Source: Pelomonas sp. SE-A7 (GTDB taxonomy: Bacteria; Pseudomonadota; Gammaproteobacteria; Burkholderiales; Burkholderiaceae_C). From it: a stretch of DNA of 64,000 nt. Under the pieces are notes generated by a model that was not told the origin of the DNA, did not search any database, and saw only the letters and a list, made by a program, of their open reading frames with translations. The stretch lies in NCBI RefSeq assembly GCF_030345705.1, contig NZ_JAUASW010000003.1, forward strand, positions 62,001-126,000. Direction: 5' to 3'. Of this stretch, positions 35,410 to 44,200 are shown piece by piece (within the stretch, counting starts at the first letter, position 1; each line of letters begins with the position of its first letter). The position numbers were made by a program, and so were the translations under genes.

Positions 35410-36708
35410 ATGCAACGCCGTCAATTCCTCGTCTCCCAGACCGCCGCCATCGCCGGCTGGAGCCTCTGGTCCCGCAGTGCCCAGGCGGCCGCCGCCGATC
35501 CGCAACTGGCCAAGCGCAAGCTGGTCGTCATCATGCTGCGCGGCGCGGTGGACGGCCTCTCGGTCGTCACGCCCTACGCTGAGCGCGACTACTACCAGTC
35601 GCGTTCGACCACGGCCCTCGCCGCGCCCGGCACCGACGAAGGCACGCTCCTGAAGCTCGACAGCCGCTTCGGCCTCAACCCGGCGCTGGCCCGGCTCAAG
35701 CCCTTCTGGGACCAGGGCGCCCTGGGTTTCGTCCATGCCAGCGGCTCGCCCGACAGCACCCGCTCGCACTTCGACGCCCAGGACTACATGGAAAGCGGCA
35801 CGCCCGGCCGCAAGAGCACGCCCGACGGCTGGATGAACCGCCTGCTCGCCGCCCTGCCCGGCCCAGCGGCGCCGACCCGCGCCGTCAACATGGGTGCCAC
35901 GCCGCCGCGCATCTTTGCCGGCCCCAACAGCGTGGCCTCGCTGGGCCTGGGCCCGCGCGCGTTCGAGGCCAAGGCCATTGACGATCCCAAGATGCAGGCC
36001 GCGCTGGACAAGCTCTACGGCGGCACCGGTGGCGACGGCGCCATGGCCAAGACCTACAAGGACACGACCGAAGGCCGCGGCGAGATGAAGCGCAGCATGG
36101 CCGCCGCCGCCGAGCGCAACGAGCGCGGAGGCATGGCCGGCGGCATGGGCGGACGCAGCATGGACCCCAGCGCCGACAACGGCGCGCCCTCTGCCCGCAG
36201 CTTCGCCGCCGATGCGCGTCGCCTGGGCCAGCTGATCCAGGCCGACGCCCACACCCAGCTGGCCTTCACCTCGGTCGGCGGCTGGGACACCCACGTCAAC
36301 CAGGGCGGCGCCCGCGGCCAGCTGGCCAACCGCCTGGGCAGCCTGGCCGAAGGCCTGGAAGCGCTGGCCCAGGGCCTGGGCGACAGCCTGAAGGACACGG
36401 TCATCGTCGTGATGAGCGAGTTCGGCCGCACCGTGCGCCAGAACGGCACCGGCGGCACCGACCATGGCCGCGCCAACGTGATGTGGCTCTTGGGCGGCCC
36501 GGTGGCCGGCGGCCAGGTGATGGGCGACTGGCCCGGCCTCGAAACCGCGGCCTTGACCGATGGCCGCGACCTGGCCGTGACCACCGACTTCCGCGCCGTG
36601 CTGAGCCCCATCCTGCAGCGCCATCTGGGCGTCGGCGAGGTGGCCCTGGCCCAGGTGTTCCCGGGCTACGGCGGTGCCGGCGTCAAGGGTCAGGTCTTGC
36701 GGAGCTGA
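35410..36708 (+). CDS. DUF1501 family secreted protein
   Basis: The 432-residue protein has an RRQF export signal (QRRQFLVSQTAAIAGWS). It carries the pattern KLVVIMLRGAVDGLSVVTPYAE, HASGSPDSTRSHFDAQDYME, TSVGGWDTHVNQGG, VIVVMSEFGRTVRQNGTGGTDHG and NVMWLLGG. The D/H residues at these blocks match the metal positions of alkaline-phosphatase-like (sulfatase/DUF1501) folds. A Gly/Met-rich stretch (about 225-245) is inserted between. It pairs with DUF1800 upstream, and its stop overlaps the next start by one base. Confidence 0.85.
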   Translation: MQRRQFLVSQTAAIAGWSLWSRSAQAAAADPQLAKRKLVVIMLRGAVDGLSVVTPYAERDYYQSRSTTALAAPGTDEGTLLKLDSRFGLNPALARLKPFWDQGALGFVHASGSPDSTRSHFDAQDYMESGTPGRKSTPDGWMNRLLAALPGPAAPTRAVNMGATPPRIFAGPNSVASLGLGPRAFEAKAIDDPKMQAALDKLYGGTGGDGAMAKTYKDTTEGRGEMKRSMAAAAERNERGGMAGGMGGRSMDPSADNGAPSARSFAADARRLGQLIQADAHTQLAFTSVGGWDTHVNQGGARGQLANRLGSLAEGLEALAQGLGDSLKDTVIVVMSEFGRTVRQNGTGGTDHGRANVMWLLGGPVAGGQVMGDWPGLETAALTDGRDLAVTTDFRAVLSPILQRHLGVGEVALAQVFPGYGGAGVKGQVLRS

Positions 36709-38564
36709 TGCTGACCCCGGCACTGCTCCGGAAGCTGGGCGGGCTCGCCCTGCTTCTGCTGCTGGCCGGCCCCATCGCGGCGCAGGCCGCTGCTTCTGCC
36801 GAGGCCAGCCTCGGCCTGGCCGGTGGCAAGACGCGCTACAAGGCTGGCGAGCCGGTCGTGCTGGAGCTCAGGCTGAAGGCGCTGGAGCCGGGCGTCCAGG
36901 TGCTGGTCAACGCGCCGCTGTCCCACCTGGACCGGCTGGAGATCGAGCCGGCCCAGGGCCTGACTGGCTGGCGCAATGAGCGCAACCGCGCGCAGGGCTA
37001 CCAGGACCACGTGTTCACGCGCCAGGCCTTGCCGGTCGGCCAGCCGCTGACGCTCAGCCTGCCGCTGCCGCTCGCCTACCGTTTCGACCGGGCCGGTCGC
37101 TACACGCTGAGCCTGGTCACGCAGCGCACCGGCCAGGCGCTGAGCACGAATGCGGTCCACTTCGAGATCGAGGCCCTGCCCTCGGAGCAGGACGAGGCCC
37201 GACAAGCCGAGGCCTTCCTGCGCGAGATCCGTGCCGCCCGCGATTCGCGCCAGGCCCAGCAGGCCGCCGATGGCCTGAACCGCCTGCCCGGTGCGGCCGC
37301 CACCCGCATCAAGCTGGCCCTCTTGCTGCATCCGGACCAGGAGGGCGGGCCCTGCTGGGTTTCGGTCAGCGACGGCCTGTGGATCAGCCGCGACCGGCCG
37401 GCCTTGATCGCCGTGCTGGAGCAGGCGCTGGACGACCCCGCCCAGGTGCTGAACGTGCGCGACGCCGTGCTGGAAACGCTGCTGTCCCTGCAGCGCAGCC
37501 TCGCACCGGTCGAAGAGTCGCCACGGGAGGCGGAGGCGCGACTGAAGGTGCAGCTCCAGCGCCTGGCCCGGAGCCTGCCCTGGCGCAGCGGCGAATCGCT
37601 GATCAATGCCGCCCGCCTGGTCTTCACCCGCACGCCGCCCGAGGCCAGGGACGATGCCGAGTTGCAAGCGGCCCGCGAGGTGCTGATCGAGCATTTCGAC
37701 GAGATCGATCCCTACCTGATCCAGTCGCTGATCAGCCGGCCCGACCGCCGGCTCGACGGCGCCCGTGTTGCGGCCGCCTTGCACCGCTTTCTGGACCGGT
37801 CCGCCAGTCCGGACTTCAGCAGCACCCGCGGCGTCGCCCTGCAGCAGCTGATACGGCTGCAGGGCTCGGTCGCCGCGCCCTATGTCGTGCGCGAGGCCTG
37901 CGCCGAGATGCCGGTGCAGCTGGAATCGGTGCGGGACCTGCCGGACGGTTTTCTAGAGCCGGTCGACGCCTGCCTGCGCCAAGCGCTGGCCAGGCTGCCA
38001 GCTCCCACCGACAAGGCCATGCAGAACTTCGCCCTGGCAACTCGACTGAGCTATGTGGCCCGCTTCGCCAGCCCGGCCCTGCTGCCCGAGGTGAAGGCCC
38101 TGCTGCCGCATCTGCAGGACCCGGGCAAGGAGGATGCGCGGGGCGCCGCGCTGGCCTATCTGCTTCGCTGGGACAGCGCCAACTACCTACCGCAGCTGCA
38201 GCTCGCCATGGGCAGCCATGCGAGCTGGCTGTACCGCCTCCAGCAGACCCTGCATCGCCCGGCCGACGCGGTGGTCAAGCTGTCGCGCCAGCTGATCGCC
38301 CAGGGCCCGGCCAACCAGGCCGACCAGGCCGCGGCCCTGCTGGCCGAACTGGGCGCCGACGAGGACCGACGCTTTCTGCGCGAGCAGTTGCAGGCAGTGC
38401 AAGACCGCTTGAAAGGCGCCAAGGACCTGGCGGCGGACGACGGCCAGAAGGAAGCGGCCCTGATCTTCCATCTGATCCAGGGTCGACACTGGCCAGACCC
38501 GGCCAACAGCCGTCTGGCCGATGGCTGCGTGTCGGCGCAATGCAAGCAGCGCTTCCGCCGCTGA
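36708..38564 (+). CDS. Secreted protein of unknown function with an N-terminal beta domain and a helical repeat region
   Basis: The 618-residue protein has a signal peptide (LLLLLAGPIAAQAAA). A short beta-type domain (about 30-155) resembles a carbohydrate-binding or Ig-like module (GGKTRYKAGEPVVLELRLKAL). The remaining 450 residues are helical and divided into regular units (LPEVKALLPHLQD, ALAYLLRWDSANYLPQLQ, AALLAELGADEDRRFLRE), as in HEAT/ARM-type repeats. No enzymatic motif was seen. The one-base overlap (TGATG) with the DUF1501 gene shows coupling, so it probably works with that pair, perhaps as a scaffold or inhibitor. Confidence 0.65.
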   Translation: MLTPALLRKLGGLALLLLLAGPIAAQAAASAEASLGLAGGKTRYKAGEPVVLELRLKALEPGVQVLVNAPLSHLDRLEIEPAQGLTGWRNERNRAQGYQDHVFTRQALPVGQPLTLSLPLPLAYRFDRAGRYTLSLVTQRTGQALSTNAVHFEIEALPSEQDEARQAEAFLREIRAARDSRQAQQAADGLNRLPGAAATRIKLALLLHPDQEGGPCWVSVSDGLWISRDRPALIAVLEQALDDPAQVLNVRDAVLETLLSLQRSLAPVEESPREAEARLKVQLQRLARSLPWRSGESLINAARLVFTRTPPEARDDAELQAAREVLIEHFDEIDPYLIQSLISRPDRRLDGARVAAALHRFLDRSASPDFSSTRGVALQQLIRLQGSVAAPYVVREACAEMPVQLESVRDLPDGFLEPVDACLRQALARLPAPTDKAMQNFALATRLSYVARFASPALLPEVKALLPHLQDPGKEDARGAALAYLLRWDSANYLPQLQLAMGSHASWLYRLQQTLHRPADAVVKLSRQLIAQGPANQADQAAALLAELGADEDRRFLREQLQAVQDRLKGAKDLAADDGQKEAALIFHLIQGRHWPDPANSRLADGCVSAQCKQRFRR

Positions 38565-38649
38565 GACACCTGCAACGCGGCCAGCACGCCAGACTCGGAA
38601 CAGCACTGTCGGACACGCGCCGCTGCGGCACGCCGCCCACAATGCCCCC

Positions 38650-39603
38650 ATGTCCCGCAACCCACCCTTTCTGTCCCTGGGCAACAGCCGCCAGGCCCAG
38701 TGCCTGCAGCGCGCGCTGGACCTGGTCGAGGCCCGGCTGGACCAGCCGCTGACGGCGGAACTGCTGGCCGAGAAGGCGGCGCTGTCGCGCTTTCATTTCC
38801 ACCGCATCTTCCAGGCTCATGTGGGCTGCAGCGTGGCCAGCTACCTGGCGTGGCGGCGGCTGCAGCGCGCCTGCGCCCTGCTGGTCAGCGGCGCCGAGCC
38901 GGTGCTGGAGATTGCGCTGGAGGTCGGCTTCGAATCGGCGCAGGCGTTGGCCAAGGCCATGCGCCGCGAGCTCGGCTGCACGCCGACTGACATCAGGCGC
39001 GGCCTGGCCCAGCCCGCCGCACTGCCGCCCTGGCGGCGACCCGACCTGGTTCAACCCTCAGACCTGGACACTCCGATGCTCATCACCCCCACCCGCCAGG
39101 CCCAGCTCCCCGAAGGCCTGACCGCACTCACGGCCACCGGCCGCGGCATGGTCGCCAACACCATGGTCCGGGCCGCGCAGCAGGCCTATGCCGAGCTGCA
39201 GGCCTGCATAGGTCCGCTGGGCTTGCAGGCCCGGGTCGGCAGCTGGATGTGCCTGGTGCCCGACGACCCCAAGGGCCCGGACGATCCGCATTGCCGTTAT
39301 GTGGCCGGCCTGATCTTCGGCTACTCGATGGCCGAAGGCAGCGGCCGCTGCGAGCGGCCCGAGCTGCCGCTCAGTGGCACGCTGCAATGGCAGGAGGTGG
39401 CAGCCGGCCGCTATGCGGTGTTCACCCATATCGGCCCGTACTCGAACCTGCACCGGACCTGGGCCGCGATCTATCGCGACTGGCTGCCGGCCTCGGGCGA
39501 GAAGCTGCGCGAGCTGCCACCGCTGGAGCTGATGCTCAACAGCCCGCAGAACACGCCGCCGGAGAAGCTGCACACCGAGATCTGGATGCCGCTGCAGGCT
39601 TGA
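38650..39603 (+). CDS. AraC-family regulator with a GyrI-like effector domain
   Basis: The 317-residue protein has an N-terminal AraC DNA-binding domain with two helix-turn-helix motifs (LLAEKAALSRFHFHRIFQ, VLEIALEVGFESAQALAKAMRRELG) and a C-terminal GyrI/Rob-type effector domain (from about residue 140, ending LHTEIWMPLQA). This is the reverse of the usual effector-first AraC order and matches the Rob/SoxS-GyrI branch that senses small hydrophobic or cationic compounds. CACAAT six bases before the ATG suggests a near-leaderless transcript. It stands alone. Confidence 0.85.
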   Translation: MSRNPPFLSLGNSRQAQCLQRALDLVEARLDQPLTAELLAEKAALSRFHFHRIFQAHVGCSVASYLAWRRLQRACALLVSGAEPVLEIALEVGFESAQALAKAMRRELGCTPTDIRRGLAQPAALPPWRRPDLVQPSDLDTPMLITPTRQAQLPEGLTALTATGRGMVANTMVRAAQQAYAELQACIGPLGLQARVGSWMCLVPDDPKGPDDPHCRYVAGLIFGYSMAEGSGRCERPELPLSGTLQWQEVAAGRYAVFTHIGPYSNLHRTWAAIYRDWLPASGEKLRELPPLELMLNSPQNTPPEKLHTEIWMPLQA

Positions 39604-39670
39604 AGGGCCCCCGATAGGAGGGACGCTGCCGGGTCAACTTCCGCGGCGCGGCAGCCGTTGGGCGCAGACC

Positions 39671-40264
39671 ATGCGCCAGACCCTCACCCCGCTCACCCTG
39701 CTCGCCCTGGCCGCAGCCTCGCTGCCGGCCCTGGCCCAGTACCAATGCCGGCTCGCCGACGGCAGCCTCAGCTACCAGCAGCAGGCTTGTCCAAGCGGGG
39801 CCGCGCAACAGAAGCTTGAGCTCCGCGACCAGCGCCCCGGTGCGCCGGCTTCGGCGCCCGACTATGCCGGCCAGCTGCGCGAGCTGGAGCAGCGCCGCCT
39901 GATCCGCGAAGCCATCAGCGCCGGCCGCCCCCTGGTCGGCATGACCCGGGCCGAGCTCGACGCCGCCCTGGGCAGCCCGCTGCGCAGCAGCCAGGGCCAG
40001 ATCGGCGCCGACCAGACCGAGCAGCTGAGCTACCAGCGCCCGGGCCGCAGCCTGCATGTCTCGCTGCGCAATGGCCTGGTCGTGGCTTTCGACGACGTGG
40101 ATCGCGGTCCGCGCAGCAACGGCCAGCAGCTTGCCAAAGCCTGCGCCTCGCCGCGCGAGATCCGCGACATCGAGATCGAGATCAACAAGCTGGCCAACCG
40201 CGACAACAAGCCCTTGCAGCTGGAGCTGAACAAGCGCCTGCTGGACGCCAAGGCCTGCCGCTAG
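39671..40264 (+). CDS. Secreted DUF4124-domain protein
   Basis: The 197-residue protein has a signal peptide (residues 1-22) and a small N-terminal domain with YQCRLADGSLSYQQQACPSG, the DUF4124 pattern of secreted proteobacterial proteins with a conserved cysteine pair. The rest is helical, with GMTRAELDAALGSPLRSSQG (a SmpA/BamE-like turn) and a charged C-terminal helix rich in I/E/K. The function is unknown. GGGCGCAGACC precedes the ATG; no strong ribosome site was seen. Confidence 0.65.
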   Translation: MRQTLTPLTLLALAAASLPALAQYQCRLADGSLSYQQQACPSGAAQQKLELRDQRPGAPASAPDYAGQLRELEQRRLIREAISAGRPLVGMTRAELDAALGSPLRSSQGQIGADQTEQLSYQRPGRSLHVSLRNGLVVAFDDVDRGPRSNGQQLAKACASPREIRDIEIEINKLANRDNKPLQLELNKRLLDAKACR

Positions 40265-40273
40265 TCGCGCGGC

Positions 40274-40657
40274 CTACAACTCGTCGGCCAGCGCCCGCAG
40301 CAGCAGCCGGGCGCTGCTCAGATTGGTGGCGCAGGGCACGTCATGCACGTCGCAGGCGCGCACCAGGGCATTGATGTCGGGCTCGTGCGGCTGCGGCGTC
40401 ATCGGGTCGCGCAGAAAGATCACCGCATCCACCTCGCCTACCGCCAGGCGGGCGCCGATCTGCAGGTCGCCGCCCATGGGGCCGCTGAGCAGGCATTCCA
40501 CCGTCAGGCCCAGCTCGCGCTGCAGCCGTCCGCCGGTGGTACCGGTGCCCATCAGGCGGCAGCGCTGCAGCAGCGCCAGGTGCTCGCCGGCCAGCAGGAT
40601 CATGCTGTCCTTCTTGTGGTCGTGAGCGATCAGGGCCAGGCGGGGCAGATTCGTCAT
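40274..40657 (-). CDS. mgsA: Methylglyoxal synthase
   Basis: The 127-residue protein has the complete MgsA pattern: LALIAHDHKKDSMI, LMGTGTTGGRLQRELG, SGPMGGDLQIGA (catalytic aspartate at D64) and FLRDPMTPQPHEPDINALVRACD. It converts dihydroxyacetone phosphate to methylglyoxal and phosphate, a bypass used when phosphate is short. The ATG at 40657 gives the usual length; the longer frame lacks family sequence. The gene ends nine bases after the convergent DUF4124 gene. A glyoxalase I gene is at 30.1 kb. Confidence 0.92.
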   Translation of the reverse strand: MTNLPRLALIAHDHKKDSMILLAGEHLALLQRCRLMGTGTTGGRLQRELGLTVECLLSGPMGGDLQIGARLAVGEVDAVIFLRDPMTPQPHEPDINALVRACDVHDVPCATNLSSARLLLRALADEL

Positions 40658-40763
40658 AAGCACTGGGGATGGAAGCGGCCAAAACGTGGGTTTGACTGTA
40701 CGCGCGCCGCCCCCTGCCAGGAGGAGCATGGAGTTTCCAAAGCGTTACCAAAACGGAGGCCCC

Positions 40764-41450
40764 ATGAGCGAAAGCAAGCCGTTCAAGCTGGAAAAGCATG
40801 TGCTGTCGACGTACTACACGCTGCGCCTGGGCATCGCCCTGGTCGCCCTGGCCTTCCCCTTCGTGCTGTGGATTGGCGGCGAGGCCTGGGCCCATTTCGA
40901 TCCGCCGGGCTCGATGAGCGCCTACTACCACGCGGCCAGCCAGGGCCGCTCCATGCGCGACTGGTTCGTCGGCCTGCTGTTCGCCATCGGCATCTTCCTG
41001 TTCCTCTACAAGGGCTACAGCCGCCGCGAGAACATCGCCCTCAACCTTGCCGGAGGCCTGGCCGTGCTGGTCGCCCTGATCCCCATGGCCTGGGACGGCC
41101 AGCAGAACTGCAACCGCACCTCGCTGCACGGCACGCTGTCGGTGCTGTTCTTCGTCTGCATCAGCTATGTCTGCATCTGGTGCGCCGGCGACACCCTGCA
41201 CATGGTCGAGGATCAGCGCAAGCGCGAGCACTTCCTGCTGATCTACCGGCTCTGCGCGGCCGGCATGGTGCTGTTTCCGGCTGCGGCCTTCGCGCTCAAC
41301 TACAGGAGCGATTGCAATCCGGTCGTGCCGCTGTTCTACGTCGAGGCCAGCGGGGTGATCTGCTTCGCCTTGTACTGGTGGTTCAAGGGCCGCGAGATGG
41401 CGCTGACCCAGGCCGAAGCCCGGGCCATTCGCGGTGAGCTGGAGCTGTAG
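40764..41450 (+). CDS. Integral membrane protein of unknown function (DUF998-like)
   Basis: The 228-residue protein has about seven membrane segments separated by short loops. A conserved-looking outer loop has PGSMSAYYHAASQG, and the intermembrane segments LHGTLSVLFFVCISYVCIWC and RSDCNPVVPLFYVEASGVICFALYWW contain several cysteines. Such proteins are common in this group, but their function is not known. The ATG at 40764 follows GGAGG; an in-frame ATG at 40728, also preceded by AGGAGG, is an alternative. The divergent spacer to mgsA is about 106 bases. Confidence 0.6.
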   Translation: MSESKPFKLEKHVLSTYYTLRLGIALVALAFPFVLWIGGEAWAHFDPPGSMSAYYHAASQGRSMRDWFVGLLFAIGIFLFLYKGYSRRENIALNLAGGLAVLVALIPMAWDGQQNCNRTSLHGTLSVLFFVCISYVCIWCAGDTLHMVEDQRKREHFLLIYRLCAAGMVLFPAAAFALNYRSDCNPVVPLFYVEASGVICFALYWWFKGREMALTQAEARAIRGELEL

Positions 41451-41516
41451 GCCTGCGCACGCAGGGGGAGTGGGCGCTGGGTATCATGCCCGGACCCCTC
41501 TCGCTCCCCCAGCGCC

Positions 41517-42674
41517 GTGACCGCAGCAACACCCCCCTTCCCCGCCCTGCCACCCGCTGCCCGCGTCGGCGATCCGGTCTCGGCGGTCGACACGCCGGCC
41601 CTGCTGCTGGAACTGGATGCCTTCGAGCGCAACCTGGACCGCATGCAGGCCGCGGCCGACGCAGCCGGCGTGGTTTTGCGCCCCCATGCCAAGGCCCACA
41701 AGTGCCCCGACATCTCGCTGCTCCAAGTACAGCGTGGCGCCGTGGGCATCTGCTGCCAGAAGATCAGCGAGGCCTATCCCTTCGTGGCCGCCGGCATCCA
41801 GGACGTGCTGATCAGCAACGAGCCGGTCGGCCCGGCCAAGGCCGCCCTGGCGGCCGAGCTGGCGCGCCATTGCCGGCTGTCGATCTGCGTGGACCATGCC
41901 AGCCAGATTGCCGACCTCGCCGCTGCCTGCGCCGCGGCCGGCAGCCGGATCGAGTTGCTGGTCGAGATCAACATAGGCCAGAACCGCTGCGGCGTGGCCG
42001 ATGCACCGGCCGTGCTGGCCCTGATCGAACGCATCCAGGCCCATCCGGAGCAGCTGCGCTTCAAGGGCCTGCAGGCCTACCTGGGCAGCATCCAGCATCT
42101 GCGCAGCCATGAGGAACGGCGGGCCGCCGCAGCCGGTGCCTCGGAGCGCACCGGCGCCGTCGCCAAGGCGCTGCAAGCAGCCGGCGTGCACTGCGAGGTC
42201 ATCACCGGCGGCGGCAGCGGCACGGTGGAGTTCGACCTGGCCAACGGCGTCTACACCGAGGTCCAGCCCGGCTCCTACATAGGCATGGACATGGACTACG
42301 GCCGCAACGAATTCGCCGGCTCGCTGCGCTTCGAGCATGCGCTGTTCCTGGCCAGCACGCTGATGAGCCAGGGCAATGGCGAACGCCTGGTGCTGGACGC
42401 CGGCCTCAAGTCGCTGGCGGTCGATTCCGGCCTGCCCCTGGTCTGGGGCCCCGACGGCGAACGGCTCGACCTGGTCTACACCTCGGCCAATGACGAGCAC
42501 GGCATCCTGCAAGCCCAGGGCCCCGACACGCGCCGGCCCCAGCTGGGCGAGCAGGTCTGGCTGGTGCCCGGCCATTGCGACCCCACCTTCAACCTGCACG
42601 ACGAGCTGGTCGCCGTGCGCCAGGGCCGGGTCGAGGCCCTGTGGCCGATCGCGGCCCGCGGCCTGAGCCGCTGA
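41517..42674 (+). CDS. DSD1-type PLP enzyme (D-threonine aldolase / D-serine dehydratase-like)
   Basis: From a GTG start the 385-residue product has an alanine-racemase-type barrel with the PLP lysine in RPHAKAHKCP (K59). The C-terminal domain carries the metal site VPGHCDPTFNLHD (histidine and cysteine ligands). This combination marks the DSD1 family, whose members are D-threonine aldolases, D-threo-3-hydroxyaspartate dehydratases and D-serine dehydratases. I cannot choose the substrate. TATCAT at 41482-41487 is a likely -10 box. The DUF2789 gene follows 34 bases after the stop. Confidence 0.85.
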   Translation: MTAATPPFPALPPAARVGDPVSAVDTPALLLELDAFERNLDRMQAAADAAGVVLRPHAKAHKCPDISLLQVQRGAVGICCQKISEAYPFVAAGIQDVLISNEPVGPAKAALAAELARHCRLSICVDHASQIADLAAACAAAGSRIELLVEINIGQNRCGVADAPAVLALIERIQAHPEQLRFKGLQAYLGSIQHLRSHEERRAAAAGASERTGAVAKALQAAGVHCEVITGGGSGTVEFDLANGVYTEVQPGSYIGMDMDYGRNEFAGSLRFEHALFLASTLMSQGNGERLVLDAGLKSLAVDSGLPLVWGPDGERLDLVYTSANDEHGILQAQGPDTRRPQLGEQVWLVPGHCDPTFNLHDELVAVRQGRVEALWPIAARGLSR

Positions 42675-42708
42675 GCCCTGCCTGTACTCCATCACGGGAG
42701 AAGCCACC

Positions 42709-42942
42709 ATGGAATCGCCTATCCACAGCCTGGTCGACCTTTTCAAGCAGCTGGGCCTGCCCCACGAGCCGGCCGCCATCGAGGCCTTCATCGCCAAGCA
42801 CCGGCCGCAATGCCAGGGCTGCGCCATCCAGGATGCGCCCATGTGGACGCCGGTGCAGGCCAGCTTTCTGCGCGAGGCCATCGAGGACGACGCAGACTGG
42901 GCGATCGCCGCGGAATCGCTGACGGAATTGATGTGCCGTTGA
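42709..42942 (+). CDS. DUF2789 family protein
   Basis: The 77-residue cytoplasmic protein matches the DUF2789 pattern: SPIHSLVDLFKQLGLPHEPAAIEAFIAKHRP, then LQDAPMWTPVQASFLREAIEDDADWA. The family is small, acidic and common in Gamma- and Betaproteobacteria, with no assigned function. AAGCCACC lies before the ATG, with GGGAG slightly upstream. Its stop overlaps the start of the acetyltransferase gene, which suggests a small operon with the two GNAT genes. Confidence 0.8.
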   Translation: MESPIHSLVDLFKQLGLPHEPAAIEAFIAKHRPQCQGCAIQDAPMWTPVQASFLREAIEDDADWAIAAESLTELMCR

Positions 42943-43427
42943 TACGGCCATACCAACCGCAAGACTGGCCCGCTCTGTGGCCGCTGCTGCACGCCGTGTT
43001 CTCGGCCGGCGACACCTATGCCTACGCACCGGACAGCAGCGAGGCCGAGATCCACAAGGCATGGATAGAAGGCCCCGAGGCCACGTTTGTCGTCGTCGAT
43101 GACGAGGGCAAGCTGCTCGGCAGCTATGGACTCAAGCCCAACCAGCCGGGGCTGGGCGGCCATGTGTGCAACTGCGGCTACCTGGTCGATCCCGAGGCCC
43201 GCGGCCAGGGCCTGGCCTCGCTGATGTGCGAGCACTCGCAGCACGAGGCGCTGCGCCGCGGCTACCGCGCCATGCAATTCAACCTGGTGGTCTCGACCAA
43301 TGTCGGCGCGGTGCGCCTGTGGCAGAAGCTGGGCTTCGAGATCGTCGGCACACTGCCTGGTGCCTTCAAGCACAAGAGCCTGGGCTATGTCGATGCCCAT
43401 GTGATGTTCAAGACCCTGGAGCCCTGA
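42933..43427 (+). CDS. GNAT-family N-acetyltransferase 1
   Basis: The 164-residue protein starts at a GTG (42933) or TTG (42939) overlapping the DUF2789 gene. It has the GNAT layout: IRPYQPQDWPALWPLL, a core strand pair, the acetyl-CoA loop with CGYLVDPEARGQGLASLMCE (RxxGxA form), and a late strand ending FKTLEP. The block NVGAVRLWQKLGFEIVGTLPGAFKH is typical of amino-acid or aminoglycoside-like acetyltransferases. The substrate is unknown. The second GNAT gene starts four bases after its stop. Confidence 0.82.
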   Translation: MPLIRPYQPQDWPALWPLLHAVFSAGDTYAYAPDSSEAEIHKAWIEGPEATFVVVDDEGKLLGSYGLKPNQPGLGGHVCNCGYLVDPEARGQGLASLMCEHSQHEALRRGYRAMQFNLVVSTNVGAVRLWQKLGFEIVGTLPGAFKHKSLGYVDAHVMFKTLEP

Positions 43428-43431
43428 GCCC

Positions 43432-43884
43432 ATGAGCCTGCAAGTTGCCAAGCTAAGCCCCGCAGACCGCGCCGCCTGGGAGCCGCTGGCCCGCGGCTAC
43501 AAGGCCTTCTACGAAACGCCCATCACCGACGCCGAGCTGGAGCGCGCCTGGCAATGGCTGATGGAGGACCGGCAGGTCCACGGCCTGGGCGCCTACCTCG
43601 ACGGCGAGCTGGTCGGCCTGGTGCACTTCCTGTTCCACGGCAGCACCTGGGCGCCCCAGGTCTGCTACCTGCAGGACCTGTTCACCGCGCCGGCCGCCCG
43701 GGGCCGCGGCGTGGGCGAAGCGCTGATAGAAGCGGTGGCCGCCGAGGCCGTGCGCCGCGGCGCCGGCCGCTGCTACTGGCTGACGCAGGACCACAATCGC
43801 GTGGCCCGCGGCCTTTACGACAAGCTGGCCGAGCACCGCGGCTTCATCCGCTACGACTATCCGCTGCCGGCCGTCCCGGCCTGA
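43432..43884 (+). CDS. GNAT-family N-acetyltransferase 2
   Basis: A 150-residue GNAT enzyme with the acetyl-CoA loop QDLFTAPAARGRGVGEALIEA and a final strand ending FIRYDYPL. It is distinct from the preceding GNAT in length and sequence, so it is probably a separate function rather than a duplicate. The four-base spacing and the shared orientation indicate one transcript with DUF2789 and GNAT 1. Confidence 0.85.
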   Translation: MSLQVAKLSPADRAAWEPLARGYKAFYETPITDAELERAWQWLMEDRQVHGLGAYLDGELVGLVHFLFHGSTWAPQVCYLQDLFTAPAARGRGVGEALIEAVAAEAVRRGAGRCYWLTQDHNRVARGLYDKLAEHRGFIRYDYPLPAVPA

Positions 43885-43900
43885 AGCACGAAGGAGCCCC

Positions 43901-44161
43901 ATGGCCAAGACGATGATCCCCCTGCTGGCCGCCGCCGCCCTGGTGGTGGCCGCCTTTGCGACCAACCCGTCGCCGGACCAGCATCGCGAAAAGATCAAGC
44001 AGGCCGTGTCAGAGCGCAGCCAGATGGACAAGGTGCTGGGCGTCGGCCACCTCACGGCCTTTGCCTCCAAGTACCACTCGCTGGGCCTGGCGTCCTACTC
44101 CACGGTCAGCGACAAGCTGGTGAGCTTCGGCGTGCTGGGCATGGTGTTCGTGCGCGACTAG
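43901..44161 (+). CDS. Small secreted DUF4359-like protein
   Basis: The 86-residue protein has a signal-type N terminus (MAKTMIPLLAAAALVVAAFATNPS) and a short conserved part (HREKIKQAVSERSQMDKVLGVGHLTAFASKYHSLGLASYSTVSDKL). The pattern resembles DUF4359-type proteins, which are of unknown function. AAGGAGC lies seven bases before the ATG. It follows the acetyltransferase gene by 16 bases and may be in the same transcript. Confidence 0.6.
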   Translation: MAKTMIPLLAAAALVVAAFATNPSPDQHREKIKQAVSERSQMDKVLGVGHLTAFASKYHSLGLASYSTVSDKLVSFGVLGMVFVRD

Positions 44162-44200
44162 GTCGGCTGCGGACCGGCGGCATCGAAGCTCGGTATCCCC

